Shown: piece by piece, positions 25,164 through 34,734 of the stretch
Numbering within the stretch: the first letter of the stretch is position 1
Layout: each line of letters starts with the position of its first letter
Source: VAZQ01 sp036557705
GTDB lineage: Bacteria > Pseudomonadota > Alphaproteobacteria > Rhizobiales > Xanthobacteraceae
NCBI GenBank assembly: GCA_036557705.1
Contig: DATBHB010000016.1
Location: 177,996-241,995, forward strand
Direction: 5' to 3'
Length of the DNA: 64,000 bases
Notes under the pieces: generated by a model
What the model saw: only the letters and a program-made list of their open reading frames with translations
What the model was told of the DNA's origin: nothing
Database searches by the model: none
Made by a program: the position numbers and the translations under genes

Positions 25164-25174
25164 AGGACGCAATA

Positions 25175-25720
25175 GTGAAGGGACGCGCGGGGATTGCGTT
25201 TGCCGTATGCACGCTGGCGTTGTCGCTCGCCGGCTGCGAAAGCATGAGTGACTTCACCATCGATCCGGGCGAGTGGTTTTCCGGCGATTTCCTCAGCAGC
25301 AAAAAGAAGCTGCCAGGGGAACGCAAGCCGGTGTTCCCGGACGGCGTTCCGGGAGTATCGAAAGGTATTCCTCCCGAACTCGTCAAGGGATATCAGCCCG
25401 GGTCTGACGCCGATCAGGACGGTTCGCTGGCGCAGAAGGCTGCCGGGGACGATCAGCCGAAAGCCAAGCCCAAGGCCAAGCCGAAGCCGAAAATTGCCGC
25501 GAAGCCGGCTACGGCCGAAACCCCGTCGCGGCCGACACCGATCACAGTTCGCCGTTCTGACGCGCAAGCAGGCCAGTCCGGCCAGCAGCAGCCTTCGGCC
25601 GAGCAGTGGCCCGATCCGACCCCTCCGGGCCAGCAGTCGGGCGCCGTCCAATGGCCGGATCCGCCGCGCTCCGGGACGGGCGGCGGCGTACAATGGCCGG
25701 ATCCCCCACCGGCCCGGTAA
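25175..25720 (+). CDS. Lipoprotein with C-terminal QWPDP repeats
   Basis: A GTG start yields 181 residues with a lipoprotein signal peptide (AVCTLALSLAGC, lipobox LAGC), so the mature protein is tethered to a membrane by the cysteine near residue 20. A conserved-looking segment follows (PGEWFSGDF, KKKLPGERKPVFPDGVPGVS, GIPPELVKGY). After that comes a lysine/proline linker (KAKPKAKPKPK) and three QWPDP repeats at the end. No enzymatic motif is present. In many proteobacteria BamB sits between yfgM and der; this protein has no beta-propeller repeats and is not BamB. Function unknown. Confidence 0.8.
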   Translation: MKGRAGIAFAVCTLALSLAGCESMSDFTIDPGEWFSGDFLSSKKKLPGERKPVFPDGVPGVSKGIPPELVKGYQPGSDADQDGSLAQKAAGDDQPKAKPKAKPKPKIAAKPATAETPSRPTPITVRRSDAQAGQSGQQQPSAEQWPDPTPPGQQSGAVQWPDPPRSGTGGGVQWPDPPPAR

Positions 25721-25781
25721 TTGCGCCCAGCATCGCGGCCAGGCAACAACGTCCTTTGCGTAAGGCGCGCCGGCGGCGCTC

Positions 25782-27158
25782 ATGAGCTTCACGGTCGCTA
25801 TTGTCGGCCGGCCCAATGTCGGCAAATCGACGCTCTTCAACCGTCTGGTCGGCAGACGGCTGGCCTTGGTGAACGATCAGCCGGGCGTCACGCGCGATCG
25901 CCGCGAGGGCCGGGGTCGCCTTGGCGATCTCGCCTTCACAGCCATCGATACAGCGGGGCTGGAGGAAGCAGCACCGGAGAGCTTGACCGGCCGCATGCTG
26001 GCTCAGACAGAAGCAGCCATCGCCAAAGCCGATGCTATCCTGTTTCTGATCGATGCGCGTGCCGGAGCGACCCCCGTTGACCGCGGGTTCGCCGATCTGG
26101 TCCGGCGATCCGGCAAGCCGGCCATTCTTGTGGTCAATAAGAGCGAGGGCCGGGCGGCAGAATCAGGACTATTGGAAGCCTATGCACTTGGCCTTGGCGA
26201 GCCCGTCCCTCTGTCTGCCGAGCATGGTGAAGGATTAGCAGATCTTTATGACGCGCTGCGCAATGCGTTGCCCGACCAGACCAAGCCTTCGCTGCACGAC
26301 AAGCGTCCTGGCGATGACGAGGCGAGCCTTGCTCGCCCGACTCGGATTGCTGTCGTTGGACGCCCGAATACGGGCAAATCGACGCTGGTAAACCGCCTTG
26401 TCGGAGAAGAAAGGCTGCTAACGGGCCCTGAAGCCGGAATTACGCGCGATGCGATTGCTGTCGAGGTGACGTGGCGTGGGCGCACGTTCCGCATTCATGA
26501 TACGGCAGGGCTGCGGCGTCGTGCCCGCATCGAAGAGAAGCTCGAAAAGCTTTCGGTGGCCGATGCACTCAACGCCGTGCGTTTCGCTGAGGCGGTCGTC
26601 GTGCTGATGGATGCTGAGCGGCCGTTTGAAGAGCAGGACCTGCGTATCGTGGACATGGTCGAGCGCGAGGGCCGGGCTTTGGTCATCGGGATGAACAAAT
26701 GGGACCTTGTCGAGAGGTCGCCGGGCGCAATCGGGAAGTTGCGCGCCGATGCCGACCATCAACTCCCGCAGGTCAAGGGAGTGCCGGTTGTCGCCGTCTC
26801 TGGTCTTACCGGCAGCGGTCTCGATCGTTTGATGCAGGCGGTGCTGGACAGCTATGCCGTATGGAACCGCCGGGTGCCGACGGCCGCCCTCAATCGATTC
26901 CTGCACGCAATGATAGAAGCGCACCCGCCGCCGGCTCTGGGGGGCAAGCGCAACCGCCTTGAATACCTCACCCAGCCGAAAGCTCGGCCGCCAACCTTCG
27001 TCCTGTTCGTCAGCCGGGCGGATGCCGTTCCCGAAACCTACCGCCGATATCTGATCAATTCCCTGCGGGACGCCTTTGACCTGCCGGGCACCCCCATTCG
27101 CCTGACGTTACGCGAGAAGCAGAACCCCTTCGTCGGCCGCAAACACCGGAAACGGTGA
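25782..27158 (+). CDS. der: Ribosome-assembly GTPase Der (EngA)
   Basis: The 458-residue protein has two consecutive GTPase domains, the hallmark of Der. The first has GRPNVGKST, DTAGLEE and NKSEG. The second has GRPNTGKSTLVNRL, HDTAGLRRRARI and GMNKWDLVE. A C-terminal KH-like domain (about residues 370-458) carries PPALGGKRNRLEYLTQ and ends NPFVGRKHRKR. Der binds the 50S subunit late in assembly and is essential. The position after yfgM and the lipoprotein is as expected. Confidence 0.97.
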   Translation: MSFTVAIVGRPNVGKSTLFNRLVGRRLALVNDQPGVTRDRREGRGRLGDLAFTAIDTAGLEEAAPESLTGRMLAQTEAAIAKADAILFLIDARAGATPVDRGFADLVRRSGKPAILVVNKSEGRAAESGLLEAYALGLGEPVPLSAEHGEGLADLYDALRNALPDQTKPSLHDKRPGDDEASLARPTRIAVVGRPNTGKSTLVNRLVGEERLLTGPEAGITRDAIAVEVTWRGRTFRIHDTAGLRRRARIEEKLEKLSVADALNAVRFAEAVVVLMDAERPFEEQDLRIVDMVEREGRALVIGMNKWDLVERSPGAIGKLRADADHQLPQVKGVPVVAVSGLTGSGLDRLMQAVLDSYAVWNRRVPTAALNRFLHAMIEAHPPPALGGKRNRLEYLTQPKARPPTFVLFVSRADAVPETYRRYLINSLRDAFDLPGTPIRLTLREKQNPFVGRKHRKR

Positions 27159-27173
27159 GTCTGCCGGCGGCGG

Positions 27174-27902
27174 TCAGTATTCGACCAGCCGGCCCTGGCG
27201 GAAATCGTAGATTCTCCCGTTTTCCTGGAACTGCGGCAGGCACATGTCGAGAATTTTTTCTGCAACCGCGTCGGGAGGTTTGAGCGACAGCGGATCCTCC
27301 CCCGGCATCGCAGTTGCTCGCATTCGCGTCCGCGTCGGACCCGGGCTCAGCAGGTTCACCCGAACATTGCTGCTCGCAGTCTCGGCCGCATAGGTGCGAG
27401 CCAGTGCATCCAGTGCAGCTTTGGAAACTGAGTAGGGCCCCCAATAGGCGCGGGGGTTCGTTGCGAGCCCCGAGGTTACAAAGACAACGCGCCCGGCCGC
27501 CGAAGCGCGCAGCAGTGCATCCATGGAGCGGATCAGATGCCAGTTTGCCGTGACATTGATTGCGATCACGTCATCCCACGCTTTCGGCTCGACATGGCTC
27601 AAGGGAGAAAGGGGACCAAGCAGGCCGGCATTGCCGATCAGGATATCGAGCCGGCGGTAGCGCTCGCCGAGCGCCGCACCGAGACGCGCGATGCCTGCAT
27701 GGTCTTTGAGATCGAGGGGAACGAGCGTCGCCGAGCCGCCGGCGGCGCCAATGGCGTCATCGAGCTCTTCGAGCCCGCCGACGGTGCGTGCAACCGCGAT
27801 CACGTGGGCGCCTGCGCGCGCGAGCACCAAGGACGTTGCATAGCCAATGCCGCGCGAGGCGCCGGTCACCAGCGCGATCTTTCCGGCAAGGGGAGGGGCC
27901 AC
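27174..27902 (-). CDS. Short-chain dehydrogenase/reductase
   Basis: The 242-residue protein is a classical SDR. It has TGASRGIGYATSLVLARAG at residues 14-32 as the nucleotide-binding site, IGNAGLLGPLSPL, the active-site serine in VVFVTSGLA and the tyrosine/lysine pair in YWGPYSVSKAALDAL. LSPGPTRTRMRA follows. It lies convergent with der (15 bp apart) and 11 bp downstream of purF on the same strand, a linkage I recall from Bradyrhizobium relatives. Substrate and pathway are unknown. Confidence 0.92.
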   Translation of the reverse strand: MAPPLAGKIALVTGASRGIGYATSLVLARAGAHVIAVARTVGGLEELDDAIGAAGGSATLVPLDLKDHAGIARLGAALGERYRRLDILIGNAGLLGPLSPLSHVEPKAWDDVIAINVTANWHLIRSMDALLRASAAGRVVFVTSGLATNPRAYWGPYSVSKAALDALARTYAAETASSNVRVNLLSPGPTRTRMRATAMPGEDPLSLKPPDAVAEKILDMCLPQFQENGRIYDFRQGRLVEY

Positions 27903-27913
27903 AGCGGATTAGT

Positions 27914-29398
27914 TTAGCTCGCCTCCGCGAGCAGCGACAGCTGGCGCGGTGCATGATCCTGCGCGGCCTGATCGGTGAGCGGCGTCGGATAGTCGCCCGT
28001 GAAGCAGTGGTCGGTGAATTGCGGGCGGACGGGGTCGCGCTTCTCGTATCCCATGGCGCGATAAATGCCGTCTATCGACAGGAAAGCGAGCGAGTCCGCG
28101 CCGATGAACTCCCGCATCGCTTCGAGATCATGAGTGGCGGCGAGCAGCTTGTCGCGCTCAGGAGTGTCGATGCCGTAATAATCGGAATGCGTAATCGGCG
28201 GGCTGGCGATGCGCATGTGCACTTCGCTGGCTCCGGCATCGCGCATCATCTTGATGATTTTGACGGACGTAGTGCCGCGCACGAGAGAATCATCGATAAG
28301 AACGATGCGCTTGCCGGCTACGACCGCCCGATTGGCAGAATGCTTCAAGCGTACTCCGATCTCGCGGATGGACTGGCTGGGCTGAATGAACGTGCGGCCC
28401 ACGTAGTGGTTGCGGATGATGCCAAGCTCGTAGGGGATGCCGGAGGCCTGAGCATAGCCTATCGCTGCCGGCACGCCGGAATCCGGGACCGGCACGATTA
28501 TGTCCGCCGCCGCTGGTGCTTCGCGCGCGAGTTGAGCCCCCATGGTCTTTCTGACCTCGTAGACCGGGCGGCCGCCGACGATCGAGTCCGGACGCGAAAA
28601 ATAGATATATTCGAAAATGCATGGGCGCGGCGGCATCGGCGGGAAAGGCTTGTGCGAATGCATCCCCTCTTCGTCGAAGACGATTATCTCGCCGTTGTCG
28701 ACATCGCGAATATATTTCGCGCCGATGATGTCGAGCGCGCAGGTTTCGGAAGCAAGGATTGGGCAAGCATCCAATTTGCCGATAACCAGGGGACGGATAC
28801 CGAGCGGATCGCGCGCGCCGATCAGCTTCTTGTTGGTCAGACCGACGAACGAGTAGGCACCTTCAAGCTGGCGCAGCCCCTCGATGAAGCGATCGATAAA
28901 GCGATTGCGACGGGCGCGCGCTACCAGATGCAGGATGACCTCCGTATCGGTGGTCGACTGCATGAGGGCGCCGTCGCGCACGAGCTGACGGCGCAGCGCG
29001 AGCCCGTTGGTGAGATTGCCGTTGTGCCCGATCGCGAAACCGCCGCCATCGAGTTCCGCGAACAGCGGCTGCACATTGCGCAGGACGGTTTCGCCGGTGG
29101 TGGAGTAGCGGACGTGCCCGATCGCCGAGCTGCCGGGCAGCCGCTCGATCACTTCGCGGCGGGAGAAGGTATCGCCGACGAGTCCCATGCGGCGTTCGGA
29201 ATGAAACCGCTTGCCGTCGAAGGAAACCATGCCGGCGGCCTCTTGTCCCCGATGCTGCAAGGCATGGAGGCCGAGTGCGGTAATTGCCGCTGCATCGGGA
29301 TGTCCGAACACGCCGAAGACCCCGCATTCCTCGCGCAGGCGGTCGCCGTCGAGGTCCAGGGAGCCAGTTGCATCAGCAGCCTCGATCAGTGCGCTCAT
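27914..29398 (-). CDS. purF: Amidophosphoribosyltransferase
   Basis: The start is placed at an ATG at 29398, giving 494 residues; an earlier start at 29476 would add 26 residues that do not resemble the family. PurF makes phosphoribosylamine from PRPP and glutamine, the first step of purine synthesis. The nucleophile is Cys25 in EECGVFG, so the 24-residue propeptide is removed for activity. The glutaminase domain has HALQHRGQEAAG and GHNGNLTN. The phosphoribosyltransferase domain has VVAGKRIVLIDDSLVRGTTS. Upstream is cvpA on the same strand, as in many proteobacteria. Confidence 0.96.
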   Translation of the reverse strand: MSALIEAADATGSLDLDGDRLREECGVFGVFGHPDAAAITALGLHALQHRGQEAAGMVSFDGKRFHSERRMGLVGDTFSRREVIERLPGSSAIGHVRYSTTGETVLRNVQPLFAELDGGGFAIGHNGNLTNGLALRRQLVRDGALMQSTTDTEVILHLVARARRNRFIDRFIEGLRQLEGAYSFVGLTNKKLIGARDPLGIRPLVIGKLDACPILASETCALDIIGAKYIRDVDNGEIIVFDEEGMHSHKPFPPMPPRPCIFEYIYFSRPDSIVGGRPVYEVRKTMGAQLAREAPAAADIIVPVPDSGVPAAIGYAQASGIPYELGIIRNHYVGRTFIQPSQSIREIGVRLKHSANRAVVAGKRIVLIDDSLVRGTTSVKIIKMMRDAGASEVHMRIASPPITHSDYYGIDTPERDKLLAATHDLEAMREFIGADSLAFLSIDGIYRAMGYEKRDPVRPQFTDHCFTGDYPTPLTDQAAQDHAPRQLSLLAEAS

Positions 29399-29472
29399 CT
29401 GATTTCTCGACAGCAGCCTCGGTATACCCGCCCACTCCGCAGCCCTACCCGGAAGCCTCGCACACCAAACGA

Positions 29473-30054
29473 TCAAGTCTTCCCAGCCCGGTCGGCGGCA
29501 GCCGGGTCCTGCGGCTCACCTTCGTCGATTTTCGGCCGCTTCAACCGTTTCAAGATGGTGCTTTCCGGGTCATCCGGCAACATCGACATCAGCCAGTCGC
29601 CTGTCGATTGCAGGACAACTTTTGATTTCGCGTTCGTAATCCAGCTTGGTTGCGTCCTCGCCGGGACCAGCCAGGCAAAAAACAGGAAAGCGACGACTAC
29701 GATAATCAGCCCCCGCCCCAGGCCGAACAGGAAACCGAGTGTGCGGTCGAGTGCTCCGACCCGGCTGTCCAGCACCATGTCGGAGAAACGCACAGTGACG
29801 ACAGATACCAGGATCAGCGTCAGCAGGAAGGTTCCGCCGATCACGACACCGGCCGCGATGATGTCGTTGTTGAAATACGATTTCGCGTAGGGCAGCAGCT
29901 TGGAATAGGCATATAGCGTAGCGCCTGCTGCAATTACCCATGCGGCGATCGAGAGCACTTCGCGGATGAACCCGCGGATCATGGCAAGCACTGCCGAGAT
30001 CAGCATGACGCCGATCAGGATCAGATCTAACAGCGTAATGGGCAGCGACGACAT
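29473..30054 (-). CDS. cvpA: CvpA-family membrane protein
   Basis: This 193-residue protein has four hydrophobic segments: LDLILIGVMLISAVLAMIRG, VLSIAAWVIAAGATLYAY, AAGVVIGGTFLLTLILVSVV and FLFGLGRGLIIVVVAFLFF. This is the CvpA layout, with the family motif RGFIREVLSI after the first helix and DRTLGFLFGLGRG. CvpA is an inner-membrane protein needed for colicin V export and for tolerance of bile and other envelope stress in enterics. The gene lies upstream of purF on the same strand, the order known from E. coli. Confidence 0.93.
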   Translation of the reverse strand: MSSLPITLLDLILIGVMLISAVLAMIRGFIREVLSIAAWVIAAGATLYAYSKLLPYAKSYFNNDIIAAGVVIGGTFLLTLILVSVVTVRFSDMVLDSRVGALDRTLGFLFGLGRGLIIVVVAFLFFAWLVPARTQPSWITNAKSKVVLQSTGDWLMSMLPDDPESTILKRLKRPKIDEGEPQDPAAADRAGKT

Positions 30055-30303
30055 CCTAACCCCTCCAGACTAACCCCTCCAGAACTGTGGCGCTGCACGC
30101 CCGCGAATCGGATTTCACGCCGCGCCTCTTTCGGTCGGCACGCTCTGCCGACCCCTCGCCCCGAACCTCCTGAGTTTTCCTGCCCGGAGGATCGAGCCGG
30201 GGGGAAAGGCGGCCGACCTCCGCCCGCGGTTGTATAGCCGGATTCCATAAAGCGCGTAACCCGGTCCGCCCAATTGCATTGCTCCCGAATCGGGCAACAC
30301 CCG

Positions 30304-31719
30304 TCATCCTACCGCTACAGGCTGGACGTTCCTGGGAGCGCCTCCCCTTCTTTGGCCCGCGATATTTGCAACCAGGCTCGACAGCGATCCGACGGGCTCC
30401 AGGATCAGACCCGCGTCGCTTCCGGCCTCTGGGCGGACGGCCTCCGGCATGACTGCGCGATTAAATCCGAGCTTTTGTGCTTCTTTGATGCGCGCGGCGG
30501 CCTGCGCGACCGGGCGCACTGCTCCCGATAGGGAAATTTCCCCGAAATAAACTGCATCCGACGGCAACGTCACATTCGCAAGCGAGGAGACGAGCGCGGC
30601 CGCCGCAGCGAGGTCGGCGGCCGGTTCCTGAATGCGCAGCCCGCCGGCAACATTGAGGTAAACGTCGTGACCCGAAAGGCGCATGCCGCAATGGGCTTCG
30701 AGCACCGCGAGGACCATCGAGAGCCGGCTCTGATCCCAGCCGACCACGGCGCGCCGAGGCGTCCCGAAGGAAGTGGGCGCCACCAGCGCCTGAATTTCGA
30801 CGAGAAGCGGCCGGCTGCCCTCTATGCCGGCAAAGACAGCCGTGCCCGCACTGCCCAGGTGGCGCTCCGAAAGAAAAAGCTCCGACGGATTTGCGATTTC
30901 ACGCAATCCGAGGCCCGTCATTTCGAAAACGCCGATTTCGTCCGTCGGCCCAAAGCGGTTCTTCGCCGCTCGAAGGATTCGGAACTGCTGCGAGCCCTCG
31001 CCCTCGAAGGTGAGCACGGCGTCAACCATATGCTCTACCACCCGCGGCCCGGCGATCTGCCCGTCCTTGGTCACATGGCCGACCAGAATTACCGCGGCGC
31101 CGGATTGTTTGGCGAAGCGAATCAGAGCCTGTGCGCTGCCACGCACCTGCGTCACGGTTCCAGGCGCAGCCTCGACCGCATCCGTCCACATGGTTTGGAT
31201 CGAATCGATGACAAGAAGGCGAGGCGGTGCCTTTTCCGACAGGGTAGCGACGATATCTTCGACCGAAGTTTCCGCCGCAAGCCTCACCTCGGCGTTACCG
31301 AGGCCCAGCCGCTCGGCGCGCAATCGCACCTGTGCGATCGCTTCCTCGCCGGAAATGTAAACCGTCGAATGCTTGGCTGCCGCAAGCGTCGCGGCTACCT
31401 GGATGAGCAGGGTCGATTTGCCAATGCCGGGCTCGCCGCCGAGGAGAAGCACCGAGCCATGCACGAATCCGCCGCCAGTCACGCGGTCGAACTCAGCCAT
31501 GCCCGAGGCCAGGCGGGGCGCCTCGCGAGCCTCTCCTGATAGCGGTTCCAGCGCGAACAGGCGCCCCTTGCGCGGCCGGCGTCCGGACATCGGGGGAGAA
31601 ATCCCGGTATTCGCATCGGCGATGGTGTTCCATTGCCCGCAGCCGTCGCACTTGCCCTGCCAGCGCCCATAGGCCGCGCCGCAGTTGTGGCAGAGAAAAG
31701 TTGCGGCCCGGGACGCCAT
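30304..31719 (-). CDS. radA: DNA repair protein RadA
   Basis: The 471-residue product is RadA/Sms, a RecA-like branch-migration ATPase in recombinational repair. A zinc finger (CHNCGAAYGRWQGKCDGCGQ) is at about residues 10-29. A RecA core follows with Walker A GGEPGIGKSTL and Walker B LLVIDSIQTM, and the RadA-specific KNRFG motif. The C-terminal Lon-like domain has SLANVTLPSDAVYFGEISLS and GAVRPV. It lies 5 bp after alr on the same strand. The 249 bp to cvpA contain only a short direct repeat (two copies of CTAACCCCTCCAGA-like sequence near 30057-30085). Confidence 0.96.
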   Translation of the reverse strand: MASRAATFLCHNCGAAYGRWQGKCDGCGQWNTIADANTGISPPMSGRRPRKGRLFALEPLSGEAREAPRLASGMAEFDRVTGGGFVHGSVLLLGGEPGIGKSTLLIQVAATLAAAKHSTVYISGEEAIAQVRLRAERLGLGNAEVRLAAETSVEDIVATLSEKAPPRLLVIDSIQTMWTDAVEAAPGTVTQVRGSAQALIRFAKQSGAAVILVGHVTKDGQIAGPRVVEHMVDAVLTFEGEGSQQFRILRAAKNRFGPTDEIGVFEMTGLGLREIANPSELFLSERHLGSAGTAVFAGIEGSRPLLVEIQALVAPTSFGTPRRAVVGWDQSRLSMVLAVLEAHCGMRLSGHDVYLNVAGGLRIQEPAADLAAAAALVSSLANVTLPSDAVYFGEISLSGAVRPVAQAAARIKEAQKLGFNRAVMPEAVRPEAGSDAGLILEPVGSLSSLVANIAGQRRGGAPRNVQPVAVG

Positions 31720-31724
31720 GACGC

Positions 31725-32879
31725 TCAGGCGCCCGTGTAGCTGCGGTGATAACGGCGGCCAAGGCTTGTCAGTACTTCATAGTTGATGGTGCCGCTTCCC
31801 GCTGCGACAGCTTCAAGGCTCAATTCGCCACCGATCAGAGTTGCGAAGCCTCCGCGCCGCGCTGCTCCATCGGGAAGATCGCTCACGTCTACGGCAAGCA
31901 CATCCATCGAAATGCGGCCGACAATCGGACATCGCCTGCCGGCCACGATCAATTCGGCTGCCGGCTTGCCTCTGCTGGCCCCTGCAGCCCGCAGATAGCC
32001 GTCGGCGTAACCGACTGCCACGATCGCAAGCCTGCTCGTCCGAGCGGCCGTGAACGCCGCCCCGTAGCCGACGGTTTCTCCCTTCTTGACGTGGCGGACT
32101 TGGACAATACGGCCCTTGAGATCGATGACGGGGCGCATCGGATTCATCTTGTTCGGAGTCGGATTGGCGCCGTAGAGCGCGCCGCCGGGACGGACCAAGT
32201 CGCAATGAGCCGTGCCGCCCAGAAAAATCCCGGAAGAATTGGCCAGCGAGGAGGGCACACCGCGATAAGCAATGCGGAGTTCGCGAAAGATCCGGATTTG
32301 TTTATCGTTCGAGGGATGATCCGGCACCTCGGCGCAAGCCAAGTGGCTCATCAAAAGCGCAATTCCATGACTCTCGGATTTGATGCGAGGGGCAATTGCC
32401 AAACCTTCCTCGACGGAAAGTCCAAGCCTGTTCATGCCGGTGTCGATGTGCAGCGCCGCTCCGCCGCGCCAGCCATTGCTCGCCACAAACGCATCCCACT
32501 CGGCGAGTTCGGTCGTGCTGTTGATGACCGGCCGCAGATTTGCATCTGCTAGCGCCCGCCCGGTATTCGGAAACACTCCATTGAGCACATAGATCACTGC
32601 CTCGGGCGCAAGGCCGCGGACTTGGCGACCCTCAGCGAGGTCGGCAACGAAAAAGGTCCGGCAGCCGGCCTTGTACAACTTGGCTGCGACCTGATCGAGC
32701 CCGCAGCCATAGGCATCCGCCTTCACGACGGCCGCGCATTCGACCGGCAGGGTCATCCCGGCGAGCTTTCTCCAGTTGCTCTCGATGGCGGTGAGATCGA
32801 TGGCCAGCACGCCACCGGCTTCGGGCGGTGCGACAGAGGCGGGCTCGGGGTGACGCAGGCCTGGTTCGAGAACGGTCAT
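31725..32879 (-). CDS. alr: Alanine racemase
   Basis: This 384-residue enzyme makes D-alanine for peptidoglycan. The pyridoxal phosphate lysine is Lys53 in AAVVKADAYGCG, and the catalytic tyrosine is in GETVGYGAAFTAA. Other barrel motifs are FFVADLAEG, HIDTGMNRLGL, ANSSGIFL and ISMDVLAVDVSDLP. It lies between dnaB and radA on one strand (7 and 5 bp gaps), suggesting co-transcription. A 25-residue N-terminal extension is not part of the fold, so the true start might be slightly downstream. Confidence 0.96.
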   Translation of the reverse strand: MTVLEPGLRHPEPASVAPPEAGGVLAIDLTAIESNWRKLAGMTLPVECAAVVKADAYGCGLDQVAAKLYKAGCRTFFVADLAEGRQVRGLAPEAVIYVLNGVFPNTGRALADANLRPVINSTTELAEWDAFVASNGWRGGAALHIDTGMNRLGLSVEEGLAIAPRIKSESHGIALLMSHLACAEVPDHPSNDKQIRIFRELRIAYRGVPSSLANSSGIFLGGTAHCDLVRPGGALYGANPTPNKMNPMRPVIDLKGRIVQVRHVKKGETVGYGAAFTAARTSRLAIVAVGYADGYLRAAGASRGKPAAELIVAGRRCPIVGRISMDVLAVDVSDLPDGAARRGGFATLIGGELSLEAVAAGSGTINYEVLTSLGRRYHRSYTGA

Positions 32880-32886
32880 CTTGCGA

Positions 32887-34374
32887 TTAATACTGGTCCG
32901 GCACGTCTCGGGCCAGATTGTCGAAGCGGGTGACGGTGGCGTCGAATTGCAGGTTCACCGTTCCGGTCGGGCCATGGCGTTGCTTGCCGATAATGATCTC
33001 CGCCTTGCCGTGCGCGGCGTCCATTTCGGTCTGCCACTTGATGTGCTCGTCAGAGCCCGGGCGCGGCTCTTTGTTGCTGAGATAATACTCCTCTCGGAAA
33101 ACGAACAAAACGACGTCTGCATCCTGTTCGATCGATCCTGATTCACGCAGGTCCGAGAGCTGCGGCCGCTTGTCGTCGCGATTCTCGACCTGACGCGACA
33201 ATTGCGACAGCGCCACCACCGGGACGTTGAGCTCCTTCGCCAGCGCCTTGAGGCTGGTGGTGATTTCGGTGACTTCATGCACGCGGCCTTCCTGAGCGCG
33301 GCGGGTCGAACCCTGCAGGAGCTGAATGTAATCGATCACCAGAAGATTCAAGCCTTTCTGCCGTTTGAGCCGTCGCGCGCGTGCTGCAAGCTGCGCAACC
33401 GTCAATCCGCCGGTTTCATCGATGAAGAACGGCAAGTGCTGAAGCTCGATCGCCACGTCCTTGATGCGCTCGAATTCATGCTCATCGATGCCACCCCGCC
33501 GAATTGTGCTCGAAGCAATTCCGCTCTGTTCGGCAATGATGCGGGTGGCAAGCTGCTCCGCGGACATTTCAAGAGAAAAGAACCCCACGATGCCGCCATT
33601 GAGGGTGTCGATATGCCCATCCGGGCGTATCTCACCACGCCAGGCACGGGCCACGTTATAGGCAATATTGGTGGCGAGCGCAGTCTTGCCCATGCCGGGC
33701 CGGCCGGCGATGATGATCAGATCCGAGGGCTGAAGGCCTCCCATTTTGATATCGAGGTCCCTGAGACCCGTCGCCAAGCCCGACAGCTTGCCTTCGCGCT
33801 GATAAGCACGCGCCGCCATATCGACGGCCGTGGTCAGGGCCTGCTCGAACTTCTGAAATCCGCCGCCGTATCGCCCGACCTCCGCCAGCTCATAGAGCCT
33901 GCGCTCGGCGTCTTCGATCTGCTCCCGCGGTGCGAAATCGACCGGCGCATCATAGGCGGTGTTGACCATGTCCTCGCCAATCGCGATGAGATCGCGGCGG
34001 ACGGCGAGGTCATAGACCGTACGCCCGTAATCGGAGGCGTTGATGATCGTGGTCGCTTCTGCGGCGAGACGGGCGAGATACTGAGGCGCCGTCAGCCCTG
34101 CGATATTGAGTTCGGCGGGGAGGAACGTCTTGAGCGTCACCGGCGAGGCGAGTTTGCCGGTACGGATGAGGCTACGGGCAATCTCGAAGATCTGCTGATG
34201 GATCGGTTCGAAAAAATGCGACGGCTCAAGAAAATCAGAGACCCGGTAGAGCGCCTCGTTGTTGACGAGGACGGCTCCGAGCAACGATTGCTCGGCTTCG
34301 ATGTTGTGCGGAGCCGAGCGATAAGAGGGGCCGGCGCTGTCTGTGGCTTTGCGTGCAAACGGTTCGACGGCCAT
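32887..34374 (-). CDS. dnaB: Replicative DNA helicase
   Basis: The 495-residue protein is DnaB. The N-terminal helical domain begins NIEAEQSLLGAVLVNNEAL. The RecA-type motor has Walker A AGRPGMGKTALATN, FFSLEMSAEQLATRI, LLVIDYIQLLQG and ALSQLSRQVE. The C-terminal RHGPTGTVNLQFDA is family-typical. DnaB unwinds the fork as a hexamer and recruits primase. It heads the dnaB-alr-radA run. No intein or extra domain is present. Confidence 0.97.
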   Translation of the reverse strand: MAVEPFARKATDSAGPSYRSAPHNIEAEQSLLGAVLVNNEALYRVSDFLEPSHFFEPIHQQIFEIARSLIRTGKLASPVTLKTFLPAELNIAGLTAPQYLARLAAEATTIINASDYGRTVYDLAVRRDLIAIGEDMVNTAYDAPVDFAPREQIEDAERRLYELAEVGRYGGGFQKFEQALTTAVDMAARAYQREGKLSGLATGLRDLDIKMGGLQPSDLIIIAGRPGMGKTALATNIAYNVARAWRGEIRPDGHIDTLNGGIVGFFSLEMSAEQLATRIIAEQSGIASSTIRRGGIDEHEFERIKDVAIELQHLPFFIDETGGLTVAQLAARARRLKRQKGLNLLVIDYIQLLQGSTRRAQEGRVHEVTEITTSLKALAKELNVPVVALSQLSRQVENRDDKRPQLSDLRESGSIEQDADVVLFVFREEYYLSNKEPRPGSDEHIKWQTEMDAAHGKAEIIIGKQRHGPTGTVNLQFDATVTRFDNLARDVPDQY

Positions 34375-34734
34375 GACGTCCCAGTGTTTTGGTTATTGTG
34401 ACGGCTTATGGACACGGCACTCTCCAACACTTGAACAGAGCCGGTCGACCGATTCGCCCAAACCGGCTCGCATCGCCTTTGCCGAAGGTCGCATTCGGAC
34501 GCGCCCATCGGGCGCTAATGCGCTCGGTGAGCCCCTTCCATGCCGGATTGGAACATGCCGGATTGGAAATCGAACGGGGGAAGCGATCGGCTGGGACGAT
34601 TGACCCCAATTAAACGCCCGGAGCGGTCGGAAGTGAAGCTTATCTCGAAGCTTTCCCCGTTATTAGCGGAATGCGAGATCGCTCGAGTGCGGCGTCTTGA
34701 CGTCGATGCGCGGCCACTTGGCAGCCACAGGGAA
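34375..34734. other. dnaB-cfa intergenic region
   Basis: These 360 bp lie between the dnaB start and the cfa stop, both on the minus strand, and should hold the dnaB promoter. The only feature I can point to is a perfect tandem 15-bp repeat at 34538-34567. No gene with a plausible start and family match was found. Confidence 0.5.
34538..34567. repeat. Perfect tandem 15-bp repeat
   Basis: CATGCCGGATTGGAA occurs twice in direct succession (34538-34552 and 34553-34567), upstream of dnaB relative to its transcription. It could be a small slippage duplication or two binding sites. Confidence 0.85.

Noticed and set aside
25453..25749. Antisense frame opposite the QWPDP lipoprotein
   Set aside because: Its Gly/Arg-rich pattern is the complement of the repeats in the lipoprotein gene.
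27788..29890. 700-codon open frame on the plus strand
   Set aside because: It runs antisense to SDR, purF and cvpA, all with clear motifs; long antisense frames are common in high-GC DNA.
30055..30303. Minus-strand frames between cvpA and radA
   Set aside because: Up to 83 codons, but arginine/proline-rich without motif; only a short direct repeat is real here.
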